Source: Streptomyces sp. NBC_01431 (GTDB lineage Bacteria > Actinomycetota > Actinomycetes > Streptomycetales > Streptomycetaceae). From it: DNA of 64,000 bases. This document shows, in pieces, positions 50,978 to 59,400 of this stretch. Position 1 is the stretch's first letter; each line of letters opens with the position of its first letter. The stretch spans positions 5,208,001 through 5,272,000 of the forward strand of contig NZ_CP109496.1 of the NCBI RefSeq assembly GCF_036231355.1, read 5' to 3'. The position numbers and the translations under genes were made by a program. Under the pieces are notes generated by a model. It had not been told where the DNA came from. It searched no databases and was given only the letters and a program-made list of their open reading frames with translations.

Positions 50978-51808
50978 GTGGCGATCGAGGACAACCCCGA
51001 ATCCCGCACCAAGTACGGCGAGGAACTCAGGGCCAAGCGGGAGGCGGCCGGGTTCACACAGGAAGAGCTCAGCCAGCGTGCGGTCATGTCGCGCACGCAC
51101 ATCGCCCACATCGAGGCGGGGAGGCGGCGCCCGGACGTCGCCGATGCGCGACGGCTGGACGGGGTGCTGGGCACGGGCGGTTTTTTTGAGCGGTTCCTGC
51201 CGACGCTGGATGGGCGGAAGGTCGCTGAACACTTCGCGGAGGCCTTGGAGTTCGAGGGCCAGGCGACCGTGATCCGTGACTACGCCGCCAAGTTGGTGCC
51301 GGGCATCCTTCAGACGGAGGCCTACGCGCGCGAAGTGCTCAGTTCCGGCGCATTCCCGAAGAGTGGTGAAGAGCGCGACAGGATGCTCAGCACGCGACTT
51401 GCCCGCGCCCACGTCCTCTCCAACTTCCACTCGCCCGTGGTGTGGTCGTTGCTGGATGAGGCAGTACTCCGACGTTGCATTGGCGGTGCCGCCGTGATGT
51501 GCGAACAGCTGCGGCACATCGTCGCGTTGGGTGAGAGTCGCCGCATCCGCCTGCACGTACTCCCCTTCGACACGGGGTTCCACGCATTGCTGGAGGGCAT
51601 CGTTTCGCTCATGTGGTTCGAAGCGCTCCCGCCGATCGCCTACGTGGAAGGGTTGCGGACGGGCAGGGTGTGGGAACTTCCGTCCGTAGTACGGGAATGT
51701 CAGGTGGCTTACGATCACGCCCTAGGCGACGCGCTGTCGCACCGTAAGTCCCTGGCGCTGATCAGGTCCGTCGCGGAGGATTACGAGCATGAAGCGCAGC
51801 AGCAATGA
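50978..51808 (+). CDS. XRE-family regulator with DUF5753 domain
   Basis: This 276-residue protein has an N-terminal helix-turn-helix (YGEELRAKREAAGFTQEELSQRAVMSRTHIAHIEAGRRRPD) and a C-terminal DUF5753 region from about residue 105 (LVPGILQTEAYAREVL, LDEAVLRRCIGG, IRLHVLPFDTGFHALLEG). Streptomyces genomes carry dozens of these, nearly always paired with a DUF397 protein, and some such pairs control development and antibiotic production. The GTG at 50978 has AAGGGAG upstream. Its stop overlaps the partner gene by 20 bases. Confidence 0.9.
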   Translation: MAIEDNPESRTKYGEELRAKREAAGFTQEELSQRAVMSRTHIAHIEAGRRRPDVADARRLDGVLGTGGFFERFLPTLDGRKVAEHFAEALEFEGQATVIRDYAAKLVPGILQTEAYAREVLSSGAFPKSGEERDRMLSTRLARAHVLSNFHSPVVWSLLDEAVLRRCIGGAAVMCEQLRHIVALGESRRIRLHVLPFDTGFHALLEGIVSLMWFEALPPIAYVEGLRTGRVWELPSVVRECQVAYDHALGDALSHRKSLALIRSVAEDYEHEAQQQ

Positions 51809-52091
51809 GCAGACCATTCCGGACGCGTCGGCGCTGTCAGGCTGGCGGAGGTCTTCCTACAGTGGCGGAACGAGTGGTGACTGCCTCGAAGTCAGCGAGG
51901 CGTACGCGACCTGGCGTAAGTCCAGCTACAGCGGGGAAAGCGGAGGCGACTGCCTGGAGTTCAGCGACAGCTGCTCGGCCTGCATACCCGTGCGGGACAG
52001 CAAGAACCCGACCGGGCCCGCCGTGGTGTTCGGGCCGACGGCGTGGACGTCCTTCGTGGACGGGGTCAAGGGCGGGGCGCTCAGCCGCTGA
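51789..52091 (+). CDS. DUF397 protein with duplicated N-terminal motif
   Basis: The 100-residue partner of the XRE regulator has two consecutive copies of the DUF397 start: WRRSSYSGGTSGDCLEVSE and WRKSSYSGESGGDCLEFSD. Single-domain members are about 60-70 residues. The rest follows the family (VRDSKNPTGPAVVFGPTAWTSFVDGVKGG). DUF397 proteins are thought to act as partners or antagonists of the cognate XRE protein. The gene overlaps the XRE gene by 20 bases and converges with LysR, overlapping it by 11 bases. Confidence 0.9.
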   Translation: MKRSSNEQTIPDASALSGWRRSSYSGGTSGDCLEVSEAYATWRKSSYSGESGGDCLEFSDSCSACIPVRDSKNPTGPAVVFGPTAWTSFVDGVKGGALSR

Positions 52092-52986
52092 GGGAATCCC
52101 ACGCTTCCCGGAGGGTGTGCACCGTCGCCGTGATCGCTGGGCGGCGGGCCGCCCCCGTGCGCCACAACGCGTACAGGCGGCGGGTCGGGACGGGCTCCAG
52201 GCGTAGAGCCGTCACGCCCTCGGGGAGGGCGCCCCGGCCGAGGCGCGGAACCAGAGCGATGCCCAAACCGGCGGCCACCAGGGCGAGTTGGGTGTGGTAC
52301 TCGGCGGCCTGGTGGCGTAGTTCGGGTTCGTGGCCGCCGGCGCGCAGGGTGCGGACGAGCCAGTCGTGGCAGACCGAGCCCGGCGGCTGGCAGATCCAGG
52401 GCTCGTGGGCGAGGTCGGCGCGGCGGACGACCCGGCGGGACGCCAGGGGGTGGCCTGCCGGGACCAGGATGTCGCAGTGGTCGTCGCCGATGGCGGCGTG
52501 CTCGACGCCCTCGGGCGCGGGCAGCGGCGCGATGTCCCAGTCGTGGGTGACGGCCAGATCGATGACGCCCTTGGCCACGAGGTCGACGGAGACGTGCGGG
52601 TCCACCTCCGACAACTGCGTGTGCAGGGAGGGGTGTTCACGGGCCAGGGCGGCGAGTGCGGCGGGGAGCAGGCCCCGGGCCGCCGTCGCGAACGCGCCCA
52701 CCGTGAGGCGTCCGGTGGGCAGACCGCGCCGCTCTTCGAGCGTGGTCTCCGTGCGTTCCACGATGGCCAGCAACTCCCTTGCGGCAGCTGCGAGATGGAG
52801 CGCGTCCTCGGTGAGCGCGATGCCCCGGCCCCGGCGTTCCAGGAGGGTCGTACGGGTCTCCCGTTCCAGCTTGGTGATCTGCTGGGAGATCGCGGACGGG
52901 GTGTAGCCGAGCGCGGCGGCAGCGGCGGCGACCGAGCCGTGGACGTGGACCGCGTGCAGCGCGCGCAGCCGGGCCAGATCGAGCAA
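52081..52986 (-). CDS. LysR-family transcriptional regulator
   Basis: This 301-residue protein has an N-terminal winged helix-turn-helix (LARLRALHAVHVHGSVAAAAAALGYTPSAISQQITKLERE) and a type-2 periplasmic-binding-like effector domain (GRLTVGAFATAARGLLPAAL, WICQPPGSVCHDWL, GLGIALVPRLGRGALPEGV). It stands divergent to the EamA transporter gene, which it probably controls from an inverted repeat at 53013-53023. The effector is unknown. Its 3' end overlaps the DUF397 gene on the other strand. Confidence 0.92.
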   Translation of the reverse strand: MLDLARLRALHAVHVHGSVAAAAAALGYTPSAISQQITKLERETRTTLLERRGRGIALTEDALHLAAAARELLAIVERTETTLEERRGLPTGRLTVGAFATAARGLLPAALAALAREHPSLHTQLSEVDPHVSVDLVAKGVIDLAVTHDWDIAPLPAPEGVEHAAIGDDHCDILVPAGHPLASRRVVRRADLAHEPWICQPPGSVCHDWLVRTLRAGGHEPELRHQAAEYHTQLALVAAGLGIALVPRLGRGALPEGVTALRLEPVPTRRLYALWRTGAARRPAITATVHTLREAWDSLSG

Positions 52987-53012
52987 AGGAAGCCTCCCCG
53001 GACCTCTGGATT

Positions 53013-53023
53013 AAGCAGTGCTT
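53013..53023. promoter_or_regulatory. Inverted repeat in the LysR/EamA divergent region
   Basis: AAGCA-G-TGCTT has exact 5-bp arms and lies 27 bases from the LysR start and 62 from the EamA start. This is a likely LysR binding site by position and symmetry. Confidence 0.45.
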
Positions 53024-53084
53024 CATCCCATCATCAATGAATCCGCGCTGGTGCTGAATGGTCGGTGGCGGTGATCCTCGACGC

Positions 53085-54059
53085 ATGCGTCCCGTACACA
53101 TCGCGCTCGCCGTGCTCGTCACCGCTGTCTGGGGGGTCAACTTCGTCGTCATCGACGTCGGACTCGGCCACTTCCCGCCCCTGCTCTTCTCCGCCCTGCG
53201 CTTCCTGGTCGCGGCGCTGCCCGCCGTGTTCTTCGTGGGGCGGCCCAAGGTCGCCTGGAAGTGGATCGTGGCGGTGGGCCTGGTGCTGGGGGTGGCGAAG
53301 TTCGGGCTGCTGTTCATCGGGATGAGTCAGGGGATGCCGGCCGGTCTGTCCTCCCTCGTGCTCCAGGTGCAGGCCGTGTTCACGGCGGTCGTGGCCATGG
53401 CGGTACTGGGTGAACGACTGGGCGGAGTAAGGCTGTTGGGGATGGGCGTGGCGCTGGCCGGCATCGTGGTGGCGGGGGTGGACGAGGGGTCGGGCGGCCC
53501 GCTGCTCGCCTTCGCGCTGACGGTGGGCGCGGCCGCGTGCTGGGGCGTGTCCAACGTCCTGACCCGCAAGGCCGCCCCGCCCGACGCGCTGAACTTCATG
53601 GTGTGGGTGTCGGTCGTCCCGGTACTCCCGCTGCTCGCCCTGTCCCTCCTCTTCGAGGGCCCGGCCCGAGATGCCGAGGCGCTGACGGGATTCGACTGGA
53701 GCGGCGCGGGGGCGCTGGTGTACGTGGCGTGGATCAGTACGGTGTTCGGCTTCGGAGCGTGGGGGATGCTGCTACGCCGCTATCCGGCGTCGTCCGTGGC
53801 ACCGTTCAGCCTGCTGGTGCCGGTGTTCGGGATGTCATCGGCCGCGCTGCTCCTGGGGGAGTCGGTAACGCCGCTGCGGTGGTGCGCGGCGGCGCTCCTG
53901 GTGGGCGGGGTCGCCCTCACGTCCCTGCGGTCAGCCGCTCCACGTGCTTTCGGCCTGCCGCGAGGAGGCCTGGCAGTGGAGCGGCCCCGGGATACCAGCG
54001 CTTCTCGTACTCCCAGCACACCCAGCCGTCCGGCGGCAGCAGCGACAGACACGCACTGA
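53085..54059 (+). CDS. EamA/DMT-family transporter
   Basis: The 324-residue protein has ten hydrophobic helices in two EamA repeats (first from HIALAVLVTAVWGVNFVVIDVGL, second from LLAFALTVGAAACWGVSNVL), typical of drug/metabolite exporters such as YdcZ/RhaT-like carriers of amino acids or metabolites. ATG 53085 is preferred over the earlier ATG at 53058. The C-terminal tail of about 45 residues after LTSLRSA is hydrophilic and lies over the 3' end of the opposite sugar isomerase gene (143-base overlap). Confidence 0.85.
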   Translation: MRPVHIALAVLVTAVWGVNFVVIDVGLGHFPPLLFSALRFLVAALPAVFFVGRPKVAWKWIVAVGLVLGVAKFGLLFIGMSQGMPAGLSSLVLQVQAVFTAVVAMAVLGERLGGVRLLGMGVALAGIVVAGVDEGSGGPLLAFALTVGAAACWGVSNVLTRKAAPPDALNFMVWVSVVPVLPLLALSLLFEGPARDAEALTGFDWSGAGALVYVAWISTVFGFGAWGMLLRRYPASSVAPFSLLVPVFGMSSAALLLGESVTPLRWCAAALLVGGVALTSLRSAAPRAFGLPRGGLAVERPRDTSASRTPSTPSRPAAAATDTH

Positions 54060-54684
54060 GCGGCAGGACGCCGGTGCCGAGGGGGAGGGGCGTGGTGTCC
54101 TCGGCGGACGCGATGTCCTTGACCTGGGTGTAGCCGAGGTGGGGGGCGAGTGCGGCGAAGGATTCCGCCGGGGTCTCGCCGCCGAGCCAGGTGTGCATGA
54201 CGTCCCAGAGGGCGCCGATGCTCCGCTCGCTCACGCGGTCGAGGAGGGCGGCCGTGGCCGCGCCGGTGCGGTGCGAATCGTGGGTTTCGAGGAGGGTGCG
54301 TACGTTGTTGTCCGCCGCCAACCGCGCTGCTTCTCGGAGCTGCTGTGCCGCTGTGTCGTCGGCGGCCGCGGTGTCGTCGCCGCCGGGGAAGACGCGGACG
54401 TACTGGCCGCCCAGGTCGTGGGCGAGCCGGATGAGCCCTGCCAGCTCGCCGGGGGGCAGGGGTTGGGCCACCCTGGCGTATCCGGCGACGGCCAGGATCT
54501 CGATGCCGTGGTCGGCGAACTGCGCTGCCGTTGCCGCCCGTTCGCGCATCCCGATGCCGGTGTGTACGGGTTCCTCCGGGTGGGCGCGGAGTTCCACGCC
54601 GTGGTAGCCCGCGTCTGCGACGAGGCGGGCGACATCGGCGATCGGCATGCCGGGCAGGCCGAGGGTGGAGATGGCGAACTTCAT
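53917..54684 (-). CDS. Sugar phosphate isomerase/epimerase (TIM barrel) 1
   Basis: This 255-residue xylose-isomerase-like TIM barrel starts at MKFAISTLGLPGMPIADVARLVADAG. Probable metal ligands are in LLETHDS (E), ALWDVMHTW (D, H) and VCWEYEKRW (E). Such enzymes interconvert ketose or keto-sugar intermediates in inositol or rare-sugar breakdown. It lies 196 bases downstream of the second isomerase gene in the same direction, separated by repeats, so it probably belongs to the LacI-controlled cluster. The 3' end overlaps the transporter gene on the other strand. Confidence 0.8.
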   Translation of the reverse strand: MKFAISTLGLPGMPIADVARLVADAGYHGVELRAHPEEPVHTGIGMRERAATAAQFADHGIEILAVAGYARVAQPLPPGELAGLIRLAHDLGGQYVRVFPGGDDTAAADDTAAQQLREAARLAADNNVRTLLETHDSHRTGAATAALLDRVSERSIGALWDVMHTWLGGETPAESFAALAPHLGYTQVKDIASAEDTTPLPLGTGVLPLSACLSLLPPDGWVCWEYEKRWYPGAAPLPGLLAAGRKHVERLTAGT

Positions 54685-54737
54685 GGTGCGTCCTTTCGAC
54701 GGCGGATCCATCCCCACCCCGCCCCTTCCCGGTACCT

Positions 54738-54780
54738 CGGGGGAACCGCGCGAGCGGCCACGCACGGTTCCGGTCCGCAG
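54738..54780. repeat. Degenerate copy of the 34028-type repeat
   Basis: The stretch GGGGGAACCGCGCGAG..GCCACGCACGGTTCCGGTCCGCAG matches the repeat units at 34028-34160 with small changes. It is located in the gap between the two isomerase genes. Confidence 0.6.
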
Positions 54781-54820
54781 TCCTGGCGGAACTGGAAGGT
54801 TTTGGAGAGGGGCGAGACCC

Positions 54821-54904
54821 GCGGCTGGCCGAGTTCCTGGCGGAAGCCGCGGCTGGCCGAGTTCCTGGCGGAAGCCGCGGCTAGCCGAGTACCTGGCGGA
54901 AACG
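54821..54904. repeat. Three tandem 28-bp copies of the end of the isomerase-2 gene
   Basis: The units 54821-54848 and 54849-54876 are identical. The third, 54877-54904, is the actual 3' end of the isomerase gene and differs at three bases (giving the TAG stop, which the two outer copies lack as TGG/CCA). Confidence 0.85.
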
Positions 54905-55732
54905 GCGGAGTGTTTCACCCAGCAGGGTGGGGCCGTCGGTCGCCCACAGTTCCTCGTTGAACAGCTCGACCTCGATCGGACCCGAATAGCCCGCCGACTC
55001 GACGAGCGACACCCACCACGCCAGGTCGACCGAACCCTCCCCCAACTGCCCGCGCCCGTTCAGCACGCCCGCCGGCAACGGCGTGACCCAGTCCGCCAGT
55101 TGGAAGGCGTGCAGGCGCCCCTGTGCCCCCGCCCGAGCCACGGCCGCCGCCGCTGTGTCGTCCCACCACACGTGGTACGTATCCACCACCACCCCCACCT
55201 GCGAGGCAGGAAAGCGTTCGGCCAGCGACAGCGCCTGGTCCAGGGTGGACACCACACACCGATCCGCCGCGAACATGGGATGCAGCGGCTCGATGGCGAG
55301 CCGGACGCCCCGCCCGGCGGCATACGGCCCCAGCGAGCCCAGCGCGTCGGCGATCCGCTCCCGCGCCCCCGCCAGGTCCTTCGAACCGGCCGGAAGCCCA
55401 CCCGAGACCAGCACCAGCGTGTCGGTGCCCAGCGCCGCCGCCTCGTTGATCGCCGCGCAGTTGTCGGCCAGCGCGGCGGCCCGCCCGGCCGGGTCGATCG
55501 CGGTGAGGAAGCCGCCGCGGCACAGGGTGGTGACATCAAGGCCCGCGGCCCGCACCAGCTTCGCCGTCGCCTCCACCCCGTACTCCGCCACCGGCTCCCG
55601 CCACAGCCCCACCCCCCGCACCCCGAGGCGCCCACACGCCTCCACCAGCTCCGGCAGGGAGAGCTGCTTGACGGTCATCTGGTTGATGCTGAACCGGCAG
55701 GGAGCACGGCCCCCGGCGGACGGGTTCGTCAC
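54881..55732 (-). CDS. Sugar phosphate isomerase/epimerase (TIM barrel) 2
   Basis: The product has 283 residues. A short N-terminal extension is followed by FSINQMTVKQLSLPELVEACGRLGVRGVGLWRE. The metal ligands are likely in AIEPLHP (E), VVDTYHVWWDD (D, H) and IEVELFNEELW (E). It resembles hydroxypyruvate isomerase-like and keto-sugar isomerase families. The GTG at 55732 overlaps the DUF993 gene stop (GTGA), so it belongs to the LacI cluster. The C-terminal codons are followed by two extra copies of the same 28 bp. Confidence 0.82.
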   Translation of the reverse strand: MTNPSAGGRAPCRFSINQMTVKQLSLPELVEACGRLGVRGVGLWREPVAEYGVEATAKLVRAAGLDVTTLCRGGFLTAIDPAGRAAALADNCAAINEAAALGTDTLVLVSGGLPAGSKDLAGARERIADALGSLGPYAAGRGVRLAIEPLHPMFAADRCVVSTLDQALSLAERFPASQVGVVVDTYHVWWDDTAAAAVARAGAQGRLHAFQLADWVTPLPAGVLNGRGQLGEGSVDLAWWVSLVESAGYSGPIEVELFNEELWATDGPTLLGETLRRFRQVLG

Positions 55733-56898
55733 GGTGATACTCCGTACACGTTCAGGAGGGACCTCATGCGGGACTCGGCCAGCGCCGGGTCCGGGAACAG
55801 GCCGAGCCCGTCGGCGAGTTCGTAGGCGTACGCCAGGTGCGGCAGTGAGCGCGCCGACTGGAGTCCGCCGACCATCGTGAAGTGCGACTGGTGGCCCGCC
55901 AGCCAGGCCAGGAAGACCACACCGGTCTTGTAGAACCGGGTCGGGTTCCGGAAGAGGTGCCGGGACAGCTCGACGGTGGGGCCAAGGAGGCGGACGAAGC
56001 CCTGTGCGTCACCCGTGTCGAGGATCCGTACCGCCTCCGCGGCCAGCGGTCCCAACGGGTCGAAGATCCCCAACAGGGCGTGGCTGAAGCCCTGTTCGTC
56101 CCCCGCGATCAACTCGGGGTAGTTGAAGTCGTCGCCCGTGTAGCACTTCACGCCGTCCGGGAGGCGACGCCTGAGCTCCACCTCGCGGCGGGCGTCGAGC
56201 AGCGACACCTTGATGCCGTCGACCTTGCCGGGGTGCGCGGCGATGACCTCCAGGAACGTCTCCGTCGCCGTGTCGAGGTCGGCCGAGCCCCAGTACCCGT
56301 CGAGCGCCGGGTCGAACATCGGGCCCAGCCAGTGCAGGATCACCGGCTCGGCGGCCTGGCGGAGCAGGTCGCCGTAGACCGCGAGGTAGTCCTCGGGGCC
56401 GCGGGCCGCCGCCGCGAGGGCGCGCGAGGCCATCAGGATCGCCTGCGCGCCGACCCCCTCGACCAGCGCGAGCTGCTCCTCGTAGGCGGCCCTCACCTCG
56501 GCGAGCCCGCCGCCCGCAGGCCGTTCCGTGCCCACCAGCTGATCCGTGCCGACCCCGCACGCGATGCGTCCCCCAACTGACCGCGCTTCCGCGGCACTTC
56601 GGCGGATCAGCTCGGCGGCGGCGGCCCAGTCCAGGCCCATGCCACGCTGCGCGGTGTCCATCGCCTCCGCGACGCCGAGGCCGTGCGACCACAGGTGGCG
56701 GCGGAAGGAGAGCGTCGCGTCCCAGTCGACGGCGGCGGCGGAGTCCGGCGACACGTCCGCGTACGGGTCGGCGACCACGTGCGCGGCCGAGAAGACCGTA
56801 CGGGAGGTCGGCGGCGCACCCGGCGCGACAGTAAGCGGTGTCATGCGCGGCCGGTATGTCCTCGTCGTGCCGTCCGGGTTCGGCAGCAGCAGGGTCAC
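55729..56898 (-). CDS. DUF993 protein, dihydrodipicolinate-synthase-like aldolase
   Basis: The 389-residue protein resembles the DUF993 family, distant relatives of DapA-type aldolases. The segment VDGIKVSLLDARREVELRRR places K230 where DapA enzymes form a Schiff base, followed by CYTGDDFNYPELIAG. No member has a well-established reaction that I know. The gene is coupled on both sides by GTGA overlaps, to the Gfo/Idh/MocA oxidoreductase before it and to the isomerase after it. Together they suggest oxidation, isomerisation and aldol cleavage of an unknown sugar. Confidence 0.78.
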   Translation of the reverse strand: MTLLLPNPDGTTRTYRPRMTPLTVAPGAPPTSRTVFSAAHVVADPYADVSPDSAAAVDWDATLSFRRHLWSHGLGVAEAMDTAQRGMGLDWAAAAELIRRSAAEARSVGGRIACGVGTDQLVGTERPAGGGLAEVRAAYEEQLALVEGVGAQAILMASRALAAAARGPEDYLAVYGDLLRQAAEPVILHWLGPMFDPALDGYWGSADLDTATETFLEVIAAHPGKVDGIKVSLLDARREVELRRRLPDGVKCYTGDDFNYPELIAGDEQGFSHALLGIFDPLGPLAAEAVRILDTGDAQGFVRLLGPTVELSRHLFRNPTRFYKTGVVFLAWLAGHQSHFTMVGGLQSARSLPHLAYAYELADGLGLFPDPALAESRMRSLLNVYGVSP

Positions 56899-58049
56899 AG
56901 CGCGACCTCCGGCACGTCGAGCCGGCGGCCCTCGGCGGCGGAGCGCAGCCCGAGCTCGGCGAGCTGTACGCCGCGCGCGCCGGCGAGCAGGTCCCAGCGG
57001 TACGGCTCGTCCAGCGCGACGTGCCGCAGGAACAGCTCCCACTGCGCCTTGAACCCGTTGTCGAACGTGTCGTTGTCGGGCACCTCCTGCCACTGCTCGC
57101 GGAAGGACTCGGTGGCCGGGAGATCGGGGTTCCAGACCGGCTTCGGAGTCGAACCACGGTGCTGGACACGGCAGTTGCGCAACCCCGCGACGGCCGATCC
57201 CTCGGTGCCGTCCACCTGGAACTCGACGAGTTCCTCGCGGTTGACCCGTACCGCCCAGGAGGAGTTGATCTGCGCGACCGTGCCGCCCTCCAGCTGGAAG
57301 ATCCCGTACGCGGCGTCGTCCGCCGTCGCCTCGTACGGCTTGCCCTGCTCGTCCCAGCGCCGCGGGATGTGCGTGGCGGTGTGCGCGGTCACGGAGGTCA
57401 CCCGGCCGAACAGCTCGTGCAGGACGTACTCCCAGTGCGGGAACATGTCCACGACGATCCCGCCGCCGTCCTCGGAGCGGTAGTTCCACGACGGGCGCTG
57501 CGCCGACTGCCAGTCGCCCTCGAAGACCCAGTAGCCGAACTCGCCGCGCACCGACAGGATCCGGCCGAAGAAGCCGCCGTCGATCAGGCGCTTCAGCTTC
57601 AGCAGGCCCGGCAGGAAGAGCTTGTCCTGGACGACGCCGTGCTTGATGCCGGCGGAGCGGGCGAGCCGGGCCAGTCGCAGCGCGCCCTCGACGCCGGTGG
57701 CCGTCGGCTTCTCGGTGTAGACGTGCTTTCCGGCCGCGATCGCCTTGGTGATCGCCTCTTGGCGGGCGGACGTCACCTGGGCGTCGAAGTAGATGTCGAC
57801 AGCGGGGTCGGCCAGGACCGAGTCGAGGTCGGTGCTCCACGCGGTCAGGCCGTGCCGCTCGGCCATCGCCCGCAGCGCGTGTTCGCGCCGCCCCACCAGG
57901 ATCGGCTCGGGCCACAGCGCGGTGCCGTCCCCGAGATCGAGACCGCCCTGCTCGCGGATGGCGAGGAGGGAGCGTACGAGGTGCTGGCGGTAACCCATGC
58001 GTCCGGTGACGCCGTTCATGGCGATCCGCACGGTCCTGAGTGCCGTCAT
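56895..58049 (-). CDS. Gfo/Idh/MocA-family oxidoreductase
   Basis: The 384-residue NAD(P)-dependent dehydrogenase has an N-terminal Rossmann fold (RIAMNGVTGRMGYRQHLVRSL, which lacks the usual GxGxxG spacing) and the family signature KHVYTEKPTATGVEGAL. The C-terminal domain carries FGYWVFEGDWQSAQRPSWNY and GGGIVVDMFPHWEYV, where the aspartate and histidine-type residues bind the sugar. It is the first gene of the cluster, with ATG 58049 after GGAGGGATCAC. The likely role is oxidation of a sugar or cyclitol. The operator for the LacI protein lies 89 bases upstream. Confidence 0.85.
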   Translation of the reverse strand: MTALRTVRIAMNGVTGRMGYRQHLVRSLLAIREQGGLDLGDGTALWPEPILVGRREHALRAMAERHGLTAWSTDLDSVLADPAVDIYFDAQVTSARQEAITKAIAAGKHVYTEKPTATGVEGALRLARLARSAGIKHGVVQDKLFLPGLLKLKRLIDGGFFGRILSVRGEFGYWVFEGDWQSAQRPSWNYRSEDGGGIVVDMFPHWEYVLHELFGRVTSVTAHTATHIPRRWDEQGKPYEATADDAAYGIFQLEGGTVAQINSSWAVRVNREELVEFQVDGTEGSAVAGLRNCRVQHRGSTPKPVWNPDLPATESFREQWQEVPDNDTFDNGFKAQWELFLRHVALDEPYRWDLLAGARGVQLAELGLRSAAEGRRLDVPEVAL

Positions 58050-58137
58050 GTGATCCCTCCGGGGCTGCGCTGAGTCTGTGGCAGTCGATGTAGAGAGCGT
58101 CGAGGACGTTCGACAGTGGGGAATCGGGACAGCGAGA

Positions 58138-58153
58138 TAGCAAGCGCTTTCTA
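58138..58153. promoter_or_regulatory. LacI-type operator of the DUF993 sugar cluster
   Basis: TAGCAAGCGCTTTCTA pairs at 7 of 8 symmetric positions around CG, the typical LacI-family half-site arrangement. It lies between the divergent oxidoreductase (58049) and lacI (58234) genes. Confidence 0.65.
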
Positions 58154-58233
58154 CAGGGCAGGACGCTAGCCTGCGCACAGCGCCTCGGACAAGAGGCTGA
58201 AAGCGGGAACGGCCGAACGGCTCGGAGGCAGAG

Positions 58234-59274
58234 ATGACAACGACCCTGGCGGATGTGGCAGCCCGCGCCCGGGTGTCGCCGGCTACCGTCTCGCGCGTCC
58301 TCAACGGCAACTACCCGGTCGCCGCGGCCACCCGCGAACGGGTGCTGCGCGCCGTGGACGAGCTGGACTACGTCCTGAACGGCCCCGCGAGTTCGCTCGC
58401 CGCGGCCACCTCCGACCTGGTCGGCATACTCGTCAACGACATCGCCGACCCGTTCTTCGGGATCATGGCGGGCGCGGCCCAGTCCGCGATCGGCGAGGAG
58501 CGCGGCGCCCGCGAGAAGCTGTCCGTCATCTGCAACACCGGGGGCTCGCCGGAGCGCGAACTCACCTATCTGACCCTGCTCCAGCGCCAGCGCGCGGCCG
58601 CCGTCATCCTGACCGGCGGCGCCCTGGAGAACCCCGATCACACGGCGGCCGTCGGCGCGAAACTCGCGCGGCTCGCCGATGCCGGTACCCGGATCGTGCT
58701 GTGCGGCCGGCCGCCGCTGCCCGGCGACAGCGTCACCGCGACCCTCGCCTTCGACAACCGGGGCGGCAGCAGGCGCCTGGCCGAGCACCTCATCGGCCTC
58801 GGTCACCGGCGGATCGGTTACGTCGCCGGGCCTCCCGAGCGCACCACGACCCGGCACCGTCTGGAAGGACACCGCTCCGCCCTGGAGGCCGCCGGGCTCC
58901 GCCTGGACCACCTCACGGTGCACAGCTCGTACGACCGCCGCTCCGGATATGACGCCACCCTTGAACTCCTGCGCCGGGAACCGGAGTTGACGGCCGTGGT
59001 GGCCGCCAACGACACAGTGGCCCTCGGCGCCTGCGCGGCGCTGCGCGACCGCGGGCTCCGCATCCCCGAGGACGTCTCGGTCGCCGGGTTCGTGGACCTG
59101 CCGTTCAGCGCGGACGCGGTGCCCGCGCTCACGACCGTACGGCTGCCGCTGTACGAGGCGGGCGTACGGGCGGGCCGCCTGGCCCTCGGCGCGGAGGCGG
59201 TCCCGCCGGGCGGAATCGCCACGGTGCACGGGGAGTTGATCGTCCGGCGCTCCACGGCGGCGCCCCGGGGGTAG
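58234..59274 (+). CDS. LacI-family repressor of the adjacent sugar cluster
   Basis: The 346-residue protein has a LacI helix-turn-helix (TTTLADVAARARVSPATVSRVLNGNYPVAAATRERV) and a sugar-binding effector domain (DLVGILVNDIADPFFGIMAGA, HRRIGYVAGPPERTTTRHRLEGH, VSVAGFVDLPFSADAVPALTTV). The ATG is clear. It lies divergent to the oxidoreductase-DUF993-isomerase genes, so it should repress them until an unknown sugar binds. The intergenic palindrome is the natural target. Confidence 0.9.
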   Translation: MTTTLADVAARARVSPATVSRVLNGNYPVAAATRERVLRAVDELDYVLNGPASSLAAATSDLVGILVNDIADPFFGIMAGAAQSAIGEERGAREKLSVICNTGGSPERELTYLTLLQRQRAAAVILTGGALENPDHTAAVGAKLARLADAGTRIVLCGRPPLPGDSVTATLAFDNRGGSRRLAEHLIGLGHRRIGYVAGPPERTTTRHRLEGHRSALEAAGLRLDHLTVHSSYDRRSGYDATLELLRREPELTAVVAANDTVALGACAALRDRGLRIPEDVSVAGFVDLPFSADAVPALTTVRLPLYEAGVRAGRLALGAEAVPPGGIATVHGELIVRRSTAAPRG

Positions 59275-59400
59275 GGGGCTTTCCGGGGGTAGGTGGGGTG
59301 GGTCTGGGGTGGCGGCCCGACGCTGGTGGCGGCCTGGCCGCTTGGTGGTTGGTGGGGGCCGCGGTGGCGCCCCGGGTGGGGGCGCTTTCCGGGGTGTGGT

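Noticed and set aside
55729..59229. A 1166-codon minus-strand frame joining DUF993 to sequence opposite lacI
   Set aside because: It joins the true DUF993 frame to shadow sequence of the oxidoreductase and LacI genes; the GTG at 56898 overlapping the oxidoreductase stop is the sensible start.
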